From contig NZ_VWOX01000001.1 of NCBI RefSeq assembly GCF_008629675.1, forward strand, positions 434,001 to 498,000: a stretch of 64,000 bases of DNA, given 5' to 3'. Each line of letters starts with the position of its first letter. The stretch's first letter is position 1. The translations under genes and the position numbers were made by a program. Source of the stretch: Roseiconus nitratireducens. Its GTDB lineage: Bacteria; Planctomycetota; Planctomycetia; Pirellulales; Pirellulaceae. Below are positions 1 through 7,581 of this stretch, piece after piece. The notes beneath the pieces were generated by a model that did not search any database, was not told where the DNA came from, and saw only the letters and a list, made by a program, of their open reading frames with translations.

Positions 1-1639
1 TGGCAAGCACATCGCTGACTTGGCGAAGGTGGAGTTCTTCGTCAGATTCGACGGGATTGTTTATCAACCCCCAACTAATCCGCTGCGTGCTGGAATCACG
101 AAGCACAACGATGGCGTCGGCAATGGGCCGACCATCCTGTGCGACAACGGTGCCCGATAGATCGATCACCGCTATCGCAGTCTCGTGCTCAGCTGGCTCG
201 CGCGGTGCCGCCCTTTGGATTCTCATCCACAAGTCTTCGTCGCCAGGATCGGCAGGATCCAGTTTGATTGCCGTCTCGATTGGAGCGGCAGGATCTGTTC
301 CGTTCGACGACTGCGCGGCGGAAGTCGGACCGCGGTTGTCACCTTGACCAACTCTTTGACGGGGCTCCTGAACAGACGCGGCCGCGTCGGCTGGGCTTTG
401 ATCCGTGTCTTGTGGCACTTGGGCTCGGGTGATTCTGAACGGCACCGCCGACAGCGCGGCAAACGCAATGACGAATCCAACGGCAATCCTGATCCAAAGC
501 TTGTGAGATATCGAGCGGTTCGCTTTTCCATCCAAAACCAATCGAAGTCGCTGTTCCAAATCGTCACTCGCGGACATCGCTATCGCCGACGTCGTCGCGA
601 GCGATCTGCGTTGAGCAAAGTCGGACGCTCGTGCGACGACAGAGACCAGACATGCCGCGTAACGTTCTGCTGGCAACCCCGACACGGACGCCAGGTCAAC
701 CAACTCCCGGTCGGTCGCCCATTCACGCGATTCCGTTAAGCGCCGATCGAGATACCAACTGGCGGGATGAAACCAGTACATCACCCGATTGAATGCGGAC
801 AAGTGGCGGATCACAGTGTCGTGACGCCGAATGTGAATCAACTCATGCATCAACGTCGCACGGCGCTCGTGATCTGACCACGTGGTAAAACCGGTGGGCA
901 ACACGACGAAGGGTCGAAGGAGCCCACATGCCATTGGGAAAGCGATCTCGTGACTGAGGAAAATGTTTGGCATCTGTTTGAGATCAACAATCTTGGCACA
1001 ATCCGACGCCATCGCGATCGTGTCACCGTCGGCCGTTAGGCTCCGGGACACGATCCCGCGAAGCAGAAGCGTCCCGACCACCAACCGCTGGACGAACCAC
1101 AAAACGCCCGCGAAATAAAAGATCATCAGCCATCCATCGATGCCTGCCGAGCGGAATGAAATCTCGTCCGAATCGTCATTGGGGCGAGGGATTCTTTCGA
1201 CACTCGGTTGCGCCGTTTTCCGGTTGGCTGGAATTGGACCCGCTCGCAGTGGACCAATTTGATCAGAATGACGAACAGCAAATCGGTTCTCCATCAACCG
1301 GGCGGTGCCTGCAAACTCGCTGGCATCTGGATCGCGTTTCTCCGTTGATCCGACAGCGGAGGTGGTCATGCGAGACGCTTCGCCTGTGACAGGCTCAGCA
1401 AAGGTGACACGAAAAAACGGACCGATTTGAACTAGACTTAACGGGCAGCCGATCAAGCAGACCAGAATTGCCGCCAACCAGATCGAATGAGTTCGGCTCG
1501 GACTGCGACGCGCCATCGCCCGGGCCACCGCGGCGGAGACCAGCACGATCAATCCCACCTGAACGCTGAGCCCAATCACTCGTCCCAATGGATCGACGAG
1601 CAACCAGTCCACCGCCCCCCAGCATTGCTCCTGAGTCAT
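1..1639 (-). CDS. M56 (BlaR1/MecR1-type) membrane peptidase, C-terminus beyond left edge
   Basis: Partial gene of 546 visible codons with no stop. The N-terminal part has hydrophobic segments (the first around residues 22-40). The gluzincin motif HELIH is at residues 265-269, followed by RRHD and, further on, an E-WATD stretch, as in the M56 family of BlaR1/MecR1 antirepressors. Another hydrophobic segment follows near residue 400, then a linker. The visible end (V-V-A-Q-D-G-R-P-I-A-D-A) looks like a carboxypeptidase-regulatory beta-sandwich, often attached to planctomycete M56 proteins. The start ATG overlaps the TGA of the upstream blaI-like gene (ATGA), so the two are probably translationally coupled. 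By family, it should sense an external signal and trigger cleavage of the repressor. The ligand cannot be read from the sequence. Confidence 0.88.
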   Translation of the reverse strand, partial: MTQEQCWGAVDWLLVDPLGRVIGLSVQVGLIVLVSAAVARAMARRSPSRTHSIWLAAILVCLIGCPLSLVQIGPFFRVTFAEPVTGEASRMTTSAVGSTEKRDPDASEFAGTARLMENRFAVRHSDQIGPLRAGPIPANRKTAQPSVERIPRPNDDSDEISFRSAGIDGWLMIFYFAGVLWFVQRLVVGTLLLRGIVSRSLTADGDTIAMASDCAKIVDLKQMPNIFLSHEIAFPMACGLLRPFVVLPTGFTTWSDHERRATLMHELIHIRRHDTVIRHLSAFNRVMYWFHPASWYLDRRLTESREWATDRELVDLASVSGLPAERYAACLVSVVARASDFAQRRSLATTSAIAMSASDDLEQRLRLVLDGKANRSISHKLWIRIAVGFVIAFAALSAVPFRITRAQVPQDTDQSPADAAASVQEPRQRVGQGDNRGPTSAAQSSNGTDPAAPIETAIKLDPADPGDEDLWMRIQRAAPREPAEHETAIAVIDLSGTVVAQDGRPIADAIVVLRDSSTQRISWGLINNPVESDEELHLRQVSDVLA

Positions 1640-2019
1640 CTCTTCTCACCCCGTGAATGCGCATTGAGAAGCTTCCGGAGACGCTTGATCTCGTCTCCGG
1701 TGAGCTCTGTTTTTGGATCGGCCAAGTGCGCCGCCAAAGCGTCCTCGACCGAACCGGCGAAGAATACGTCGAGAACGCGACGTAAGGCCGATGCCGCGGC
1801 ACTCTTTCTTGGGACCGCGGGCCGATACACATAGCGTTTCCCGACGCGGCGGTGGTTGACCGCTCCCTTCGACTCGAGCGACCGTAGCTGGGTGCGTACC
1901 GTGGCGTTGGCGACGTCATCGTTCAGCGCACCAACAATCTCATTGGCAGTGCATTCACCGAGACGGTAGATGATCTCGAGAATTTCGCGTTCGCGGCGGG
2001 AAAGGTCAGTTTGCAACAC
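1636..2019 (-). CDS. BlaI/MecI/CopY-family winged-helix repressor
   Basis: About 127 residues. The start T-D-L-S-R-R-E-R-E-I-L-E-I-I, the central V-R-T-Q-L-R-S-L-E-S-K-G and R-R-V-G-K-R-Y-V-Y-R-P are the winged-helix core of BlaI/CopY repressors, followed by a helical dimerisation part. There is no in-frame ATG. A GAGG at 2023-2026 lies 3 nt from a GTG (2019) and 6 nt from a TTG (2016), so either could be the start; the frame stays open up to 2049. It overlaps the M56 gene by 4 nt. Two matching 16-bp palindromes just upstream (2052-2067 and 2095-2110) are the likely operators, implying autoregulation of the pair. The target genes beyond this operon are unknown. Confidence 0.9.
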   Translation of the reverse strand: MLQTDLSRREREILEIIYRLGECTANEIVGALNDDVANATVRTQLRSLESKGAVNHRRVGKRYVYRPAVPRKSAAASALRRVLDVFFAGSVEDALAAHLADPKTELTGDEIKRLRKLLNAHSRGEKR

Positions 2020-2051
2020 ACACCTCGCGGAAAACAAGGTCAGGACCAACG

Positions 2052-2067
2052 TGTTAGTAATCTAACA
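2052..2067. promoter_or_regulatory. Putative BlaI-type operator 1
   Basis: Perfect inverted repeat TGTTAGTAATCTAACA, with 6-bp arms around a TAAT centre, located 33 bp upstream of the likely repressor start. It differs from the classical BlaI/MecI core (TACA-N2-TGTA), but its size and position are typical of an autoregulatory operator. Confidence 0.6.
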
Positions 2068-2094
2068 GTTGGAAGCGGGGGCAGGACTTAAAAT

Positions 2095-2110
2095 TGTTAT
2101 TTTTTTAACA
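2095..2110. promoter_or_regulatory. Putative BlaI-type operator 2
   Basis: TGTTA-N6-TAACA inverted repeat of the same 16-bp length as operator 1, sharing its outer five bases on each side. The centres are 43 bp apart, about four helical turns. The T-rich centre makes it the weaker of the two as a palindrome, but the shared arms argue against chance. Confidence 0.5.
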
Positions 2111-2249
2111 TTTCGGCGCCGCGGCATCGTTGGCTGGCCAAGCAGCAAATCGTTCTGCAAAGATCAATTCTGTGTCGCGGAGGCCCCGAGTGGAACTCGG
2201 TGTGAATCATTTCAGGTGATCGCCCGCGCCAAGTTGCTGTTAGCCACCA

Positions 2250-2685
2250 ATGCGCGATGGACATTCGGTCGATGAGGTCGACGACCTGCTGAACCGGCAA
2301 AGCGGTTTGCTCGGAGTGTCGGGAATTAGCGACGACACCCGGGATGTCCTGCCGGCGATGCACGATGGGAATGCGGAGGCGAAATTGGCTATCGAGATTT
2401 ATGGCGAACGGGTGCGTCAAGCAATTGGAGCATCCATCGCAACGCTGGGAGGCGTTGACGCCGTTTTTGATGTCGGACGAGCTGGTCAAAGAGTCGCCCG
2501 AATTTCGCAAGCGTTTGATTGGCGGGCTGGAATGCTTCGACATCCACCTTGATGAGCAATTGAACGGCAATGCCGAGGAATTGACTCAGCCGACGCGTTT
2601 GAATCGTATCGGCGTGACGATCGCGTTTCTTGCCGCGCAAAAAGAATTGCAGATGGCTCGCGCCGTTTTCGGTCGAGAACATTAA
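2250..2685 (+). pseudogene. Acetate kinase C-terminal remnant (frameshifted)
   Basis: The frame from 2250 reads S-V-D-E-V-D-D-L-L-N-R-Q-S-G-L-L-G-V-S-G-I-S-D-D, then R-D-V-L, A-I-E-I-Y and A-T-L-G-G-V-D-A-V, which match the acetate kinase C-terminal half. After about 2470 the similarity moves to the +1 frame (S-P-E-F-R-K-R-L-I-G-G-L-E-C-F-D-I-H-L-D), corresponding to the usual GENSxxxR region, and runs on to 2685. The conserved F-T-G-G-I-G-E-N segment is destroyed at the frameshift. No N-terminal half (about 220 residues) is visible upstream, and no phosphotransacetylase gene is nearby. This is therefore a decaying 3' fragment, not a working enzyme. Confidence 0.72.
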
Positions 2686-2690
2686 GGCCG

Positions 2691-3125
2691 GATTCTGAAG
2701 CGTCGCGCGGTGGGGCATCAGTCGGCAAATCGCCACTTGGCAATTGGATATACCGGTTCTGGATGAAGACGGCGGTATCACGGATGGCAAGAAGAATTGA
2801 AGCGGAAGCGTTTGTCGGGCTTGCGGGCAGGAACGCTGAATCGTCAGACAAAGCCACGGAGAATGTTTAAATTTCAGTTTCGGCTAAACACCCGCATGCC
2901 TTGATCGAACGCGTCCAGTTCGGCAGACGCCGTGGCAGTGCCGCCACGTGGAAAGTGCGTCACGTTCATCGTCCGGCGACGGTGACCACGTTCGCGGCAA
3001 AACGAGTCGACGGATGGTTTCCCAAACAAACGCCTGCCCAGCCTCGTGAATCGTGTGCCCCGAAGGCTCCGAGAGAACGCTAGAGCACGAGCCTTAGTGC
3101 ACGTCAGGCTCGAGCAACGCCACGG
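2691..3125. other. No gene recognised
   Basis: Between the acetate kinase remnant and the end of the LRR gene. Short open frames exist on both strands (for example 2901-3083 on the plus strand), but none has a convincing start, family resemblance or ribosome binding site. It may hold further decayed coding sequence. Confidence 0.5.
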
Positions 3126-4100
3126 TCATGGCGCCTGCTCTTTCGCTGCGCGCACGTAGTGGTCGATCACCTCTGCGGGTGCCCACTTGCGGAGCTTCCG
3201 GTCGGCGCCTTTCCAATTGTCGATGATCAGTTGTCCGATTTCGGGGATCGGTGCGTGCGAGATCTTTGCGTGGGGCAGTTCTTGTCGTAGCCGCTGTAAA
3301 TCCTCGGGCGGCACAACCGTGTTGCCCAGGTCGATCTTTTGGATCTGATCGCCGAGTTTCGCCAGATGTTCCAAGCCGCCGTCATACGACAGGTAGGTTT
3401 CGACAACTTTGAAACGTTTCAGGTTCGGGATGTGAGAGACGTGCTCGAGTGTCTCGTTGGTGATCTTGTCGTCCCACATGGGCCCCACGATGACTTCTTC
3501 CAGATTCGGATGGCCACGCAGGGATCTGAGGTCGTCGTCCGTGACGGCCGTGTGAAAAATATCCAGCGTGTGGAGCGCCTTGATGCCGGCCACTGCGCTC
3601 AGTCCCTCGCCGTCGAAGGGCGAACCGGCCAAACGCATGTAGCGAATCGGATGATCTTTGAACGCGCTCCAGCCGGCTCCGGAGAGGACGTTGGTTCCCG
3701 ACCGAGGAACGCCCGGTCCGCCCTTGTCTCTTCCGAAGTTGTGTTGGCAATTGATGTAGTGCAAGTATTTGAAGCCGGCCAGCTTCGCCAGCTCTTTGTT
3801 GTCAAAGGCCTGTTTGTTGAAGTAGGCCTGGGTGACGTGGCCGTCGGAGTCCAGGACCAATCCACAGTCGTACTTGCTTTGGCCCTCGAATCCGACCCAC
3901 TCCACCCGATCACCCCGGAAGTGAAACTCCGGTTCGGCCTCGGCACGCTGAAGCAACCATCGGAAGGTGGCTTGGTCTTCGGCGTCGGTCATCACATCGG
4001 CGAGTTCGGTCGCCAACACGGAATCGAATCGTGCTGTCCAACCAAACAGACAGACGGCCAAGAGAATAGCTGAAGAGCTAAACGGGCGATCAGTTCGCAT
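3126..4100 (-). CDS. Secreted leucine-rich-repeat-like protein
   Basis: About 324 residues from the ATG at 4100, chosen because it places a signal peptide (M-R-T-D-R-P then a hydrophobic stretch to about residue 30) at the start; the frame is open to 4163. After a unique region, residues 120-290 contain irregular repeats of the form L-x-x-L-x-x-L-x-x-x-x-x-x-x-T/N, as in planctomycete LRR-like proteins that occur beside sulfatases. No catalytic motif is seen. It starts about 90 nt (ATG 4100) after the sulfatase stop at 4191 and has the same direction, so the two are probably one transcript. Its role is unknown; binding of a substrate or partner at the cell surface is a guess. Confidence 0.75.
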   Translation of the reverse strand: MRTDRPFSSSAILLAVCLFGWTARFDSVLATELADVMTDAEDQATFRWLLQRAEAEPEFHFRGDRVEWVGFEGQSKYDCGLVLDSDGHVTQAYFNKQAFDNKELAKLAGFKYLHYINCQHNFGRDKGGPGVPRSGTNVLSGAGWSAFKDHPIRYMRLAGSPFDGEGLSAVAGIKALHTLDIFHTAVTDDDLRSLRGHPNLEEVIVGPMWDDKITNETLEHVSHIPNLKRFKVVETYLSYDGGLEHLAKLGDQIQKIDLGNTVVPPEDLQRLRQELPHAKISHAPIPEIGQLIIDNWKGADRKLRKWAPAEVIDHYVRAAKEQAP

Positions 4101-4190
4101 GATGTCTACCGCGAAAGGTGCAATAACTTCGATGGCGCGGAAGCCTGGCGTTGACCGCCGCAAGTGAGTGGTTGACGAGTGGCGGAAACC

Positions 4191-5549
4191 CTATTTGCGA
4201 ATGCCGATCGATTGATCCAACTGCGGTGGCACAGCGCCGTCGGTCTCGACAGATTTCATCAGACGGTTCAGCTCGGCTACTTTGTCGGGGTACTTCGCTG
4301 CCAGGTTGATCTGTTCCCCCAAATCCAAATCCAGATCATAGAGTTCTTCGACCTTCTCCCGATTATCCTCGACGGCGTAGCCGCGGAATTGAGCATCCGG
4401 CTTGAGGTATTTCCATTTTCCTTGGCGGATGCCCGCGTCATGGAAGTAGAAGTTGTCGCGCCCGGTTTCGCGACGCCCCAGCAACAGGTCGGTTTGGTCG
4501 ATCCCGTCGATCAGACGGTCGGTCGGGGGCTCGAAACCGCACAAGTCAGCGAAGGTGGGAAGGAAATCGATGGTTGCAAAGATTGCATCCGAGACGCGTC
4601 CGGCAGGCACCTTTCCCGGCCACCGGACGATGCACGGGACGCGATAACCTGCCTCGTAGCAGGAGCCTTTGCCGTTTCGCAGCGGTCCGGCTTCGCCCCA
4701 GAAAATCGAACCCTCTGGATGTCCCTTCTTTCGGTCCGTGTACTTTTCCTGATTCCACGGTCCGTTGTCACTCGTGTAGATCACCAGCGTGTTGTCGCGT
4801 AGATCCAACTCATCCAGCACGTCCAGCAGTCGTCCCGTTTCGTAATCGAACTCTTCCACCACGTCACCGTACAAGCCTCCCTCGGATGTTCCGCGAAAGC
4901 GATCGGAAGCACCAATGATGGTGTGCATCATCGTGTGGGCGAGGTACAGAAGAAACGGTTCTTGGGGATCACGTTTTTCTTTCAGGTAGTCGATCGCTTT
5001 GTCGGTATAGAGCTTGGTCAGACTGCCCATGTCGTCGGTCATCCCCGCTTTCTCATTGTTCTCATGGAAAGTCACTCGACCGCTATCATTGGCGCCCAGG
5101 GGACCGAAGTAGTAGTCAAATCCCTGCGCGTTGGGCATTCGGGGCACGATGGAGCGACGGTTGGAGACATCCCATTTTCCGATGCAAGCGGTTTGATATC
5201 CCGCGTCTCGCATCAACTCTCCGATCGTGACTTCCGATGCCGGCATACCCCAGCCTCCGCTGCGGATCGGGTAGCGACCCGTCAGCAGGGCCGAACGAGA
5301 CGGACCGCAGACGGTTTGTGCGTAGAACGATGTGAAGCGGGTGCCCTGCTCTGCCAATTGATCCAGTCGCGGCGTTTTGTTCTTTGTGTTCCCATAACAT
5401 CCGAGATCGGCGTAGCCCTGGTCATCGGTGAAGATGATCAACACGTTGGGGCGATTGGGCTGAGAATCGGCGGGTTGGGCAAACGCCGTGGCGGAGATGG
5501 ATCCGAGGAGCCAGACGAAACAGCCGAGGGTGACGAGGATGCGATTCAT
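4191..5549 (-). CDS. Secreted arylsulfatase-family sulfatase
   Basis: 452 residues with a signal peptide (cleavage expected near A-F-A-Q, residue 25). The type I sulfatase core is intact: N-V-L-I-I-F-T-D-D-Q-G (metal-binding Asp42 and Asp43), then C81-G-P-S-R, the C-x-P-S-R sequence whose Cys becomes formylglycine, followed by L-L-T-G-R. G-K-W-D and T-S-D-N-G-P occur later at the usual spacing. It probably removes sulfate esters from algal or other marine polysaccharides; the substrate cannot be told. No formylglycine-generating enzyme is present in the window. The downstream LRR-like gene is co-directional. Confidence 0.92.
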   Translation of the reverse strand: MNRILVTLGCFVWLLGSISATAFAQPADSQPNRPNVLIIFTDDQGYADLGCYGNTKNKTPRLDQLAEQGTRFTSFYAQTVCGPSRSALLTGRYPIRSGGWGMPASEVTIGELMRDAGYQTACIGKWDVSNRRSIVPRMPNAQGFDYYFGPLGANDSGRVTFHENNEKAGMTDDMGSLTKLYTDKAIDYLKEKRDPQEPFLLYLAHTMMHTIIGASDRFRGTSEGGLYGDVVEEFDYETGRLLDVLDELDLRDNTLVIYTSDNGPWNQEKYTDRKKGHPEGSIFWGEAGPLRNGKGSCYEAGYRVPCIVRWPGKVPAGRVSDAIFATIDFLPTFADLCGFEPPTDRLIDGIDQTDLLLGRRETGRDNFYFHDAGIRQGKWKYLKPDAQFRGYAVEDNREKVEELYDLDLDLGEQINLAAKYPDKVAELNRLMKSVETDGAVPPQLDQSIGIRK

Positions 5550-5752
5550 GGAGGGAACCTTCGCGGTAGGAAGCGTGGCGGCGCGGCGGCGGTCGGGCGA
5601 ACAAGTCGACAGAGAGTGAACGTCGTTGGGAGCATGGGAGCAAGACCGCTCGAGATCCCAGTCTACCGAGCGTGGGACGCTCGCGGGGCCCTCGGGTCGG
5701 GAACAACTTCGGTCGCGAAAGCTTGCAATCGCCTGGTCCGACGAGGCGGGGA

Positions 5753-6511
5753 TCAGCGGCGCTCCGGTAGCGGAAATAGTGGTCTGATTTCTGCCGTGCC
5801 TCGTCGCGATCCGGGAATCGCGGCCGCAATCCGAATGGCTTCGTCCAGGTTCGCGACGCGAATCAAGAAGTATCCGCCAAGCTGTTCCTTGGTCTCTGGA
5901 AAGGGTCCGTCAAAGGTCGTCTGGTTTCCGCGACGGAGCCGAACGCAAATGGCGGTCGACGGCGGCTGCAGTGGCGCCGCGGACAGGAATTGCCCCTGGG
6001 CGTGCAACTGATGGCAAAGCTCCACCGACTCCGCCAGGGCGGATGCGTGTTCATCCGGTGGCCAGGCCCCTTCTTCGGCATACATCAATAGAAGGTAATT
6101 GGTCCGATCGTCATCACCTTCGCCGGCCGCGGCCCCGAGGGCCGTTTTCTCTTCCGGCAACGACAATGAATCGGGCAGCGGCAGTAGAGGGCGAATCTCG
6201 ACGGTTCCCTTGGCGGCCGGGGGCAGACGGCTCGCGATGGCGATCGCCTGGTCCATGTCGTCGACGTCGATCAGGTAGTAGCCACCGAGTTGCTCCGTCG
6301 TTTCGGCGAAAGGGCCGTCGGTGACTTGTCGGACGCCTTCGCGGACGCGCACGCACGTTGCGGTGGCGACCGGATGCAAAGGAGACGACGCGATCCATTG
6401 GCCTCGCTCCGCCAGGTCATCACAGATCGCCATCGACTCCAACATGCATTCGGTCCGTTCATCATCCGTCCAGCCGCTTTCCGCAGCGTGGATCAGTAAC
6501 ATGTATTTCAT
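5753..6511 (-). CDS. Tandem YCII/DGPF-domain protein
   Basis: 252 residues made of two copies of the YCII-related (DGPF) fold in one chain: residues 1-108 and about 130-245. Each copy has its own M/L-L-L-I/M opening and its own D-G-P-F-x-E-T-x-E-Q-L-G-G-Y signature. Single-domain members are about 110-120 residues, so this is an internal duplication, perhaps a covalent version of the normal dimer. DGPF proteins are commonly encoded beside ECF sigma factors, but none is seen here. It lies 9 nt after the PhnB-like gene, in an apparent operon. Biochemical function is not established for the family. Confidence 0.88.
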   Translation of the reverse strand: MKYMLLIHAAESGWTDDERTECMLESMAICDDLAERGQWIASSPLHPVATATCVRVREGVRQVTDGPFAETTEQLGGYYLIDVDDMDQAIAIASRLPPAAKGTVEIRPLLPLPDSLSLPEEKTALGAAAGEGDDDRTNYLLLMYAEEGAWPPDEHASALAESVELCHQLHAQGQFLSAAPLQPPSTAICVRLRRGNQTTFDGPFPETKEQLGGYFLIRVANLDEAIRIAAAIPGSRRGTAEIRPLFPLPERR

Positions 6512-6520
6512 CGGTCGTTC

Positions 6521-6985
6521 TCACTTGCCGTAGGCTTCCTGAAGTTTCGCGATGTCCAGTTTGGTCATTTGCACCATCGCGTCAAAGACACGGCCGGCGC
6601 GGTCGCGATCTGGATCGGCGATCATCTGGCCGATCGCTGCCGGGACGACCTGCCAGCGAACGCCAAACCGATCCTTGAGCCATCCGCAAGCGATTGGTTC
6701 GCCGCCATCGGTGAGTCTGGCCCACAAGGTGTCGATTTCATCTTGAGTCTCGCAACTGATCGCCAACGAAAAAGCGTCGGTGAATTCCCACGGTTGACCC
6801 GTATTGAGGGCAACGAACGTCAGCCCTGCCAATTCGAACTCCACGGTGATCACCGCGTCGGATTTGGGGCTCTTCACCGTTTGGACGATTCGCGAATTTG
6901 GCAGGACCGAAACGTAAAAGTTCGCGGCCTCTTCCGCCTGGGAATTGAAGCTGAGAAAAGGCGTGATCTTGTGACGGAAATGCAT
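6521..6985 (-). CDS. PhnB-like / VOC-superfamily protein
   Basis: 154 residues: K-I-T-P-F-L-S-F-N near the start, A-A-N-F-Y-x-S-V-L-P-N-S and later C-G-W-L-K-D-R-F-G-V-R-W-Q-V-V-P, the signature of the PhnB/'3-demethylubiquinone-9 3-methyltransferase' domain of the vicinal oxygen chelate superfamily. The methyltransferase name is historical; no SAM motif exists. It is the first gene of a two-gene unit with the double-YCII protein, a pairing typical of stress-linked ECF-sigma neighbourhoods. The substrate is unknown. Confidence 0.88.
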   Translation of the reverse strand: MHFRHKITPFLSFNSQAEEAANFYVSVLPNSRIVQTVKSPKSDAVITVEFELAGLTFVALNTGQPWEFTDAFSLAISCETQDEIDTLWARLTDGGEPIACGWLKDRFGVRWQVVPAAIGQMIADPDRDRAGRVFDAMVQMTKLDIAKLQEAYGK

Positions 6986-7053
6986 TGCGGAATCTCCTGG
7001 GCGATGACGAGAGTTAAGAGTCTAGAGGATCAGAAACGGGCACGCGGACGAAC

Positions 7054-7168
7054 CTGAACAGCGCCACTTTCAATCAAAAATACCGTGATGTGCAGTGCGA
7101 TCGGCGGCAAGGCGCGCGAGCCGCCGGTTGAGGCGAGAACATCCGCGGCTAGCGCCACGCGGCTCACG
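7054..7168. repeat. 131-bp inverted-repeat element, truncated copy (reverse orientation)
   Basis: Begins CTGAACAGCGCCACTTTC and closely follows the reverse complement of the copy at 55153-55283 through the internal G-C-rich palindrome, but the distal terminal repeat is not recognisable. It lies between divergent genes (6985 minus, 7582 plus). Confidence 0.7.
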
Positions 7169-7312
7169 GCATTGGTCGAACGGCCAACCGGAGAATCGAC
7201 CGACGAACGAAGTTTTTCCGATTCATTTCTGGCTCGGGCAAGGGGGCTTGAGGGGGCCGTTAGCTGGGGCGAAACACTTTTTCGCGGAATGCTCGTCAAT
7301 CACGAAATCGAT

Positions 7313-7482
7313 GTAGCTACCGTCGCCAGACGGTGGCAGTGCGGCAAAATCCACCCTCTGGCGAGCGTGGCTACAAGAGAGACAGTCCACGCTCTGGAGA
7401 GCGTGGCTGCGAGATTAAAAATCCACGCTCTGGCGAGCGTAGCTACGAGGGATAAATCCACGCTCTGGAGAGCGTGGCTGCG
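7313..7482. repeat. REP-like hairpin cluster 1
   Basis: Five short palindromes in 170 bp, each a 7-8-bp GC-rich stem around TGGC, TGGA or GCCA: one of the CCGTC/GACGG kind and four of the CCACGCTC/GAGCGTGG kind, usually followed by GCTAC or GCTGC. The same hairpin types recur at 51801-51912 and 52991-53342. It lies upstream of the DUF885 gene. Confidence 0.8.
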
Positions 7483-7581
7483 CGTTTTCGGAAAAGGTCT
7501 CGAGTGATGAAATACTGAATTCAATTACACTGTCGTCAGCTCGTTCGCGGGATCCTTCACACGCCAGGTTCATTGAGATTC

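Noticed and set aside
2901..3083. A 60-codon plus-strand frame
   Set aside because: No ribosome binding site, no similarity that I recognise and biased Arg/Ala/Pro composition.
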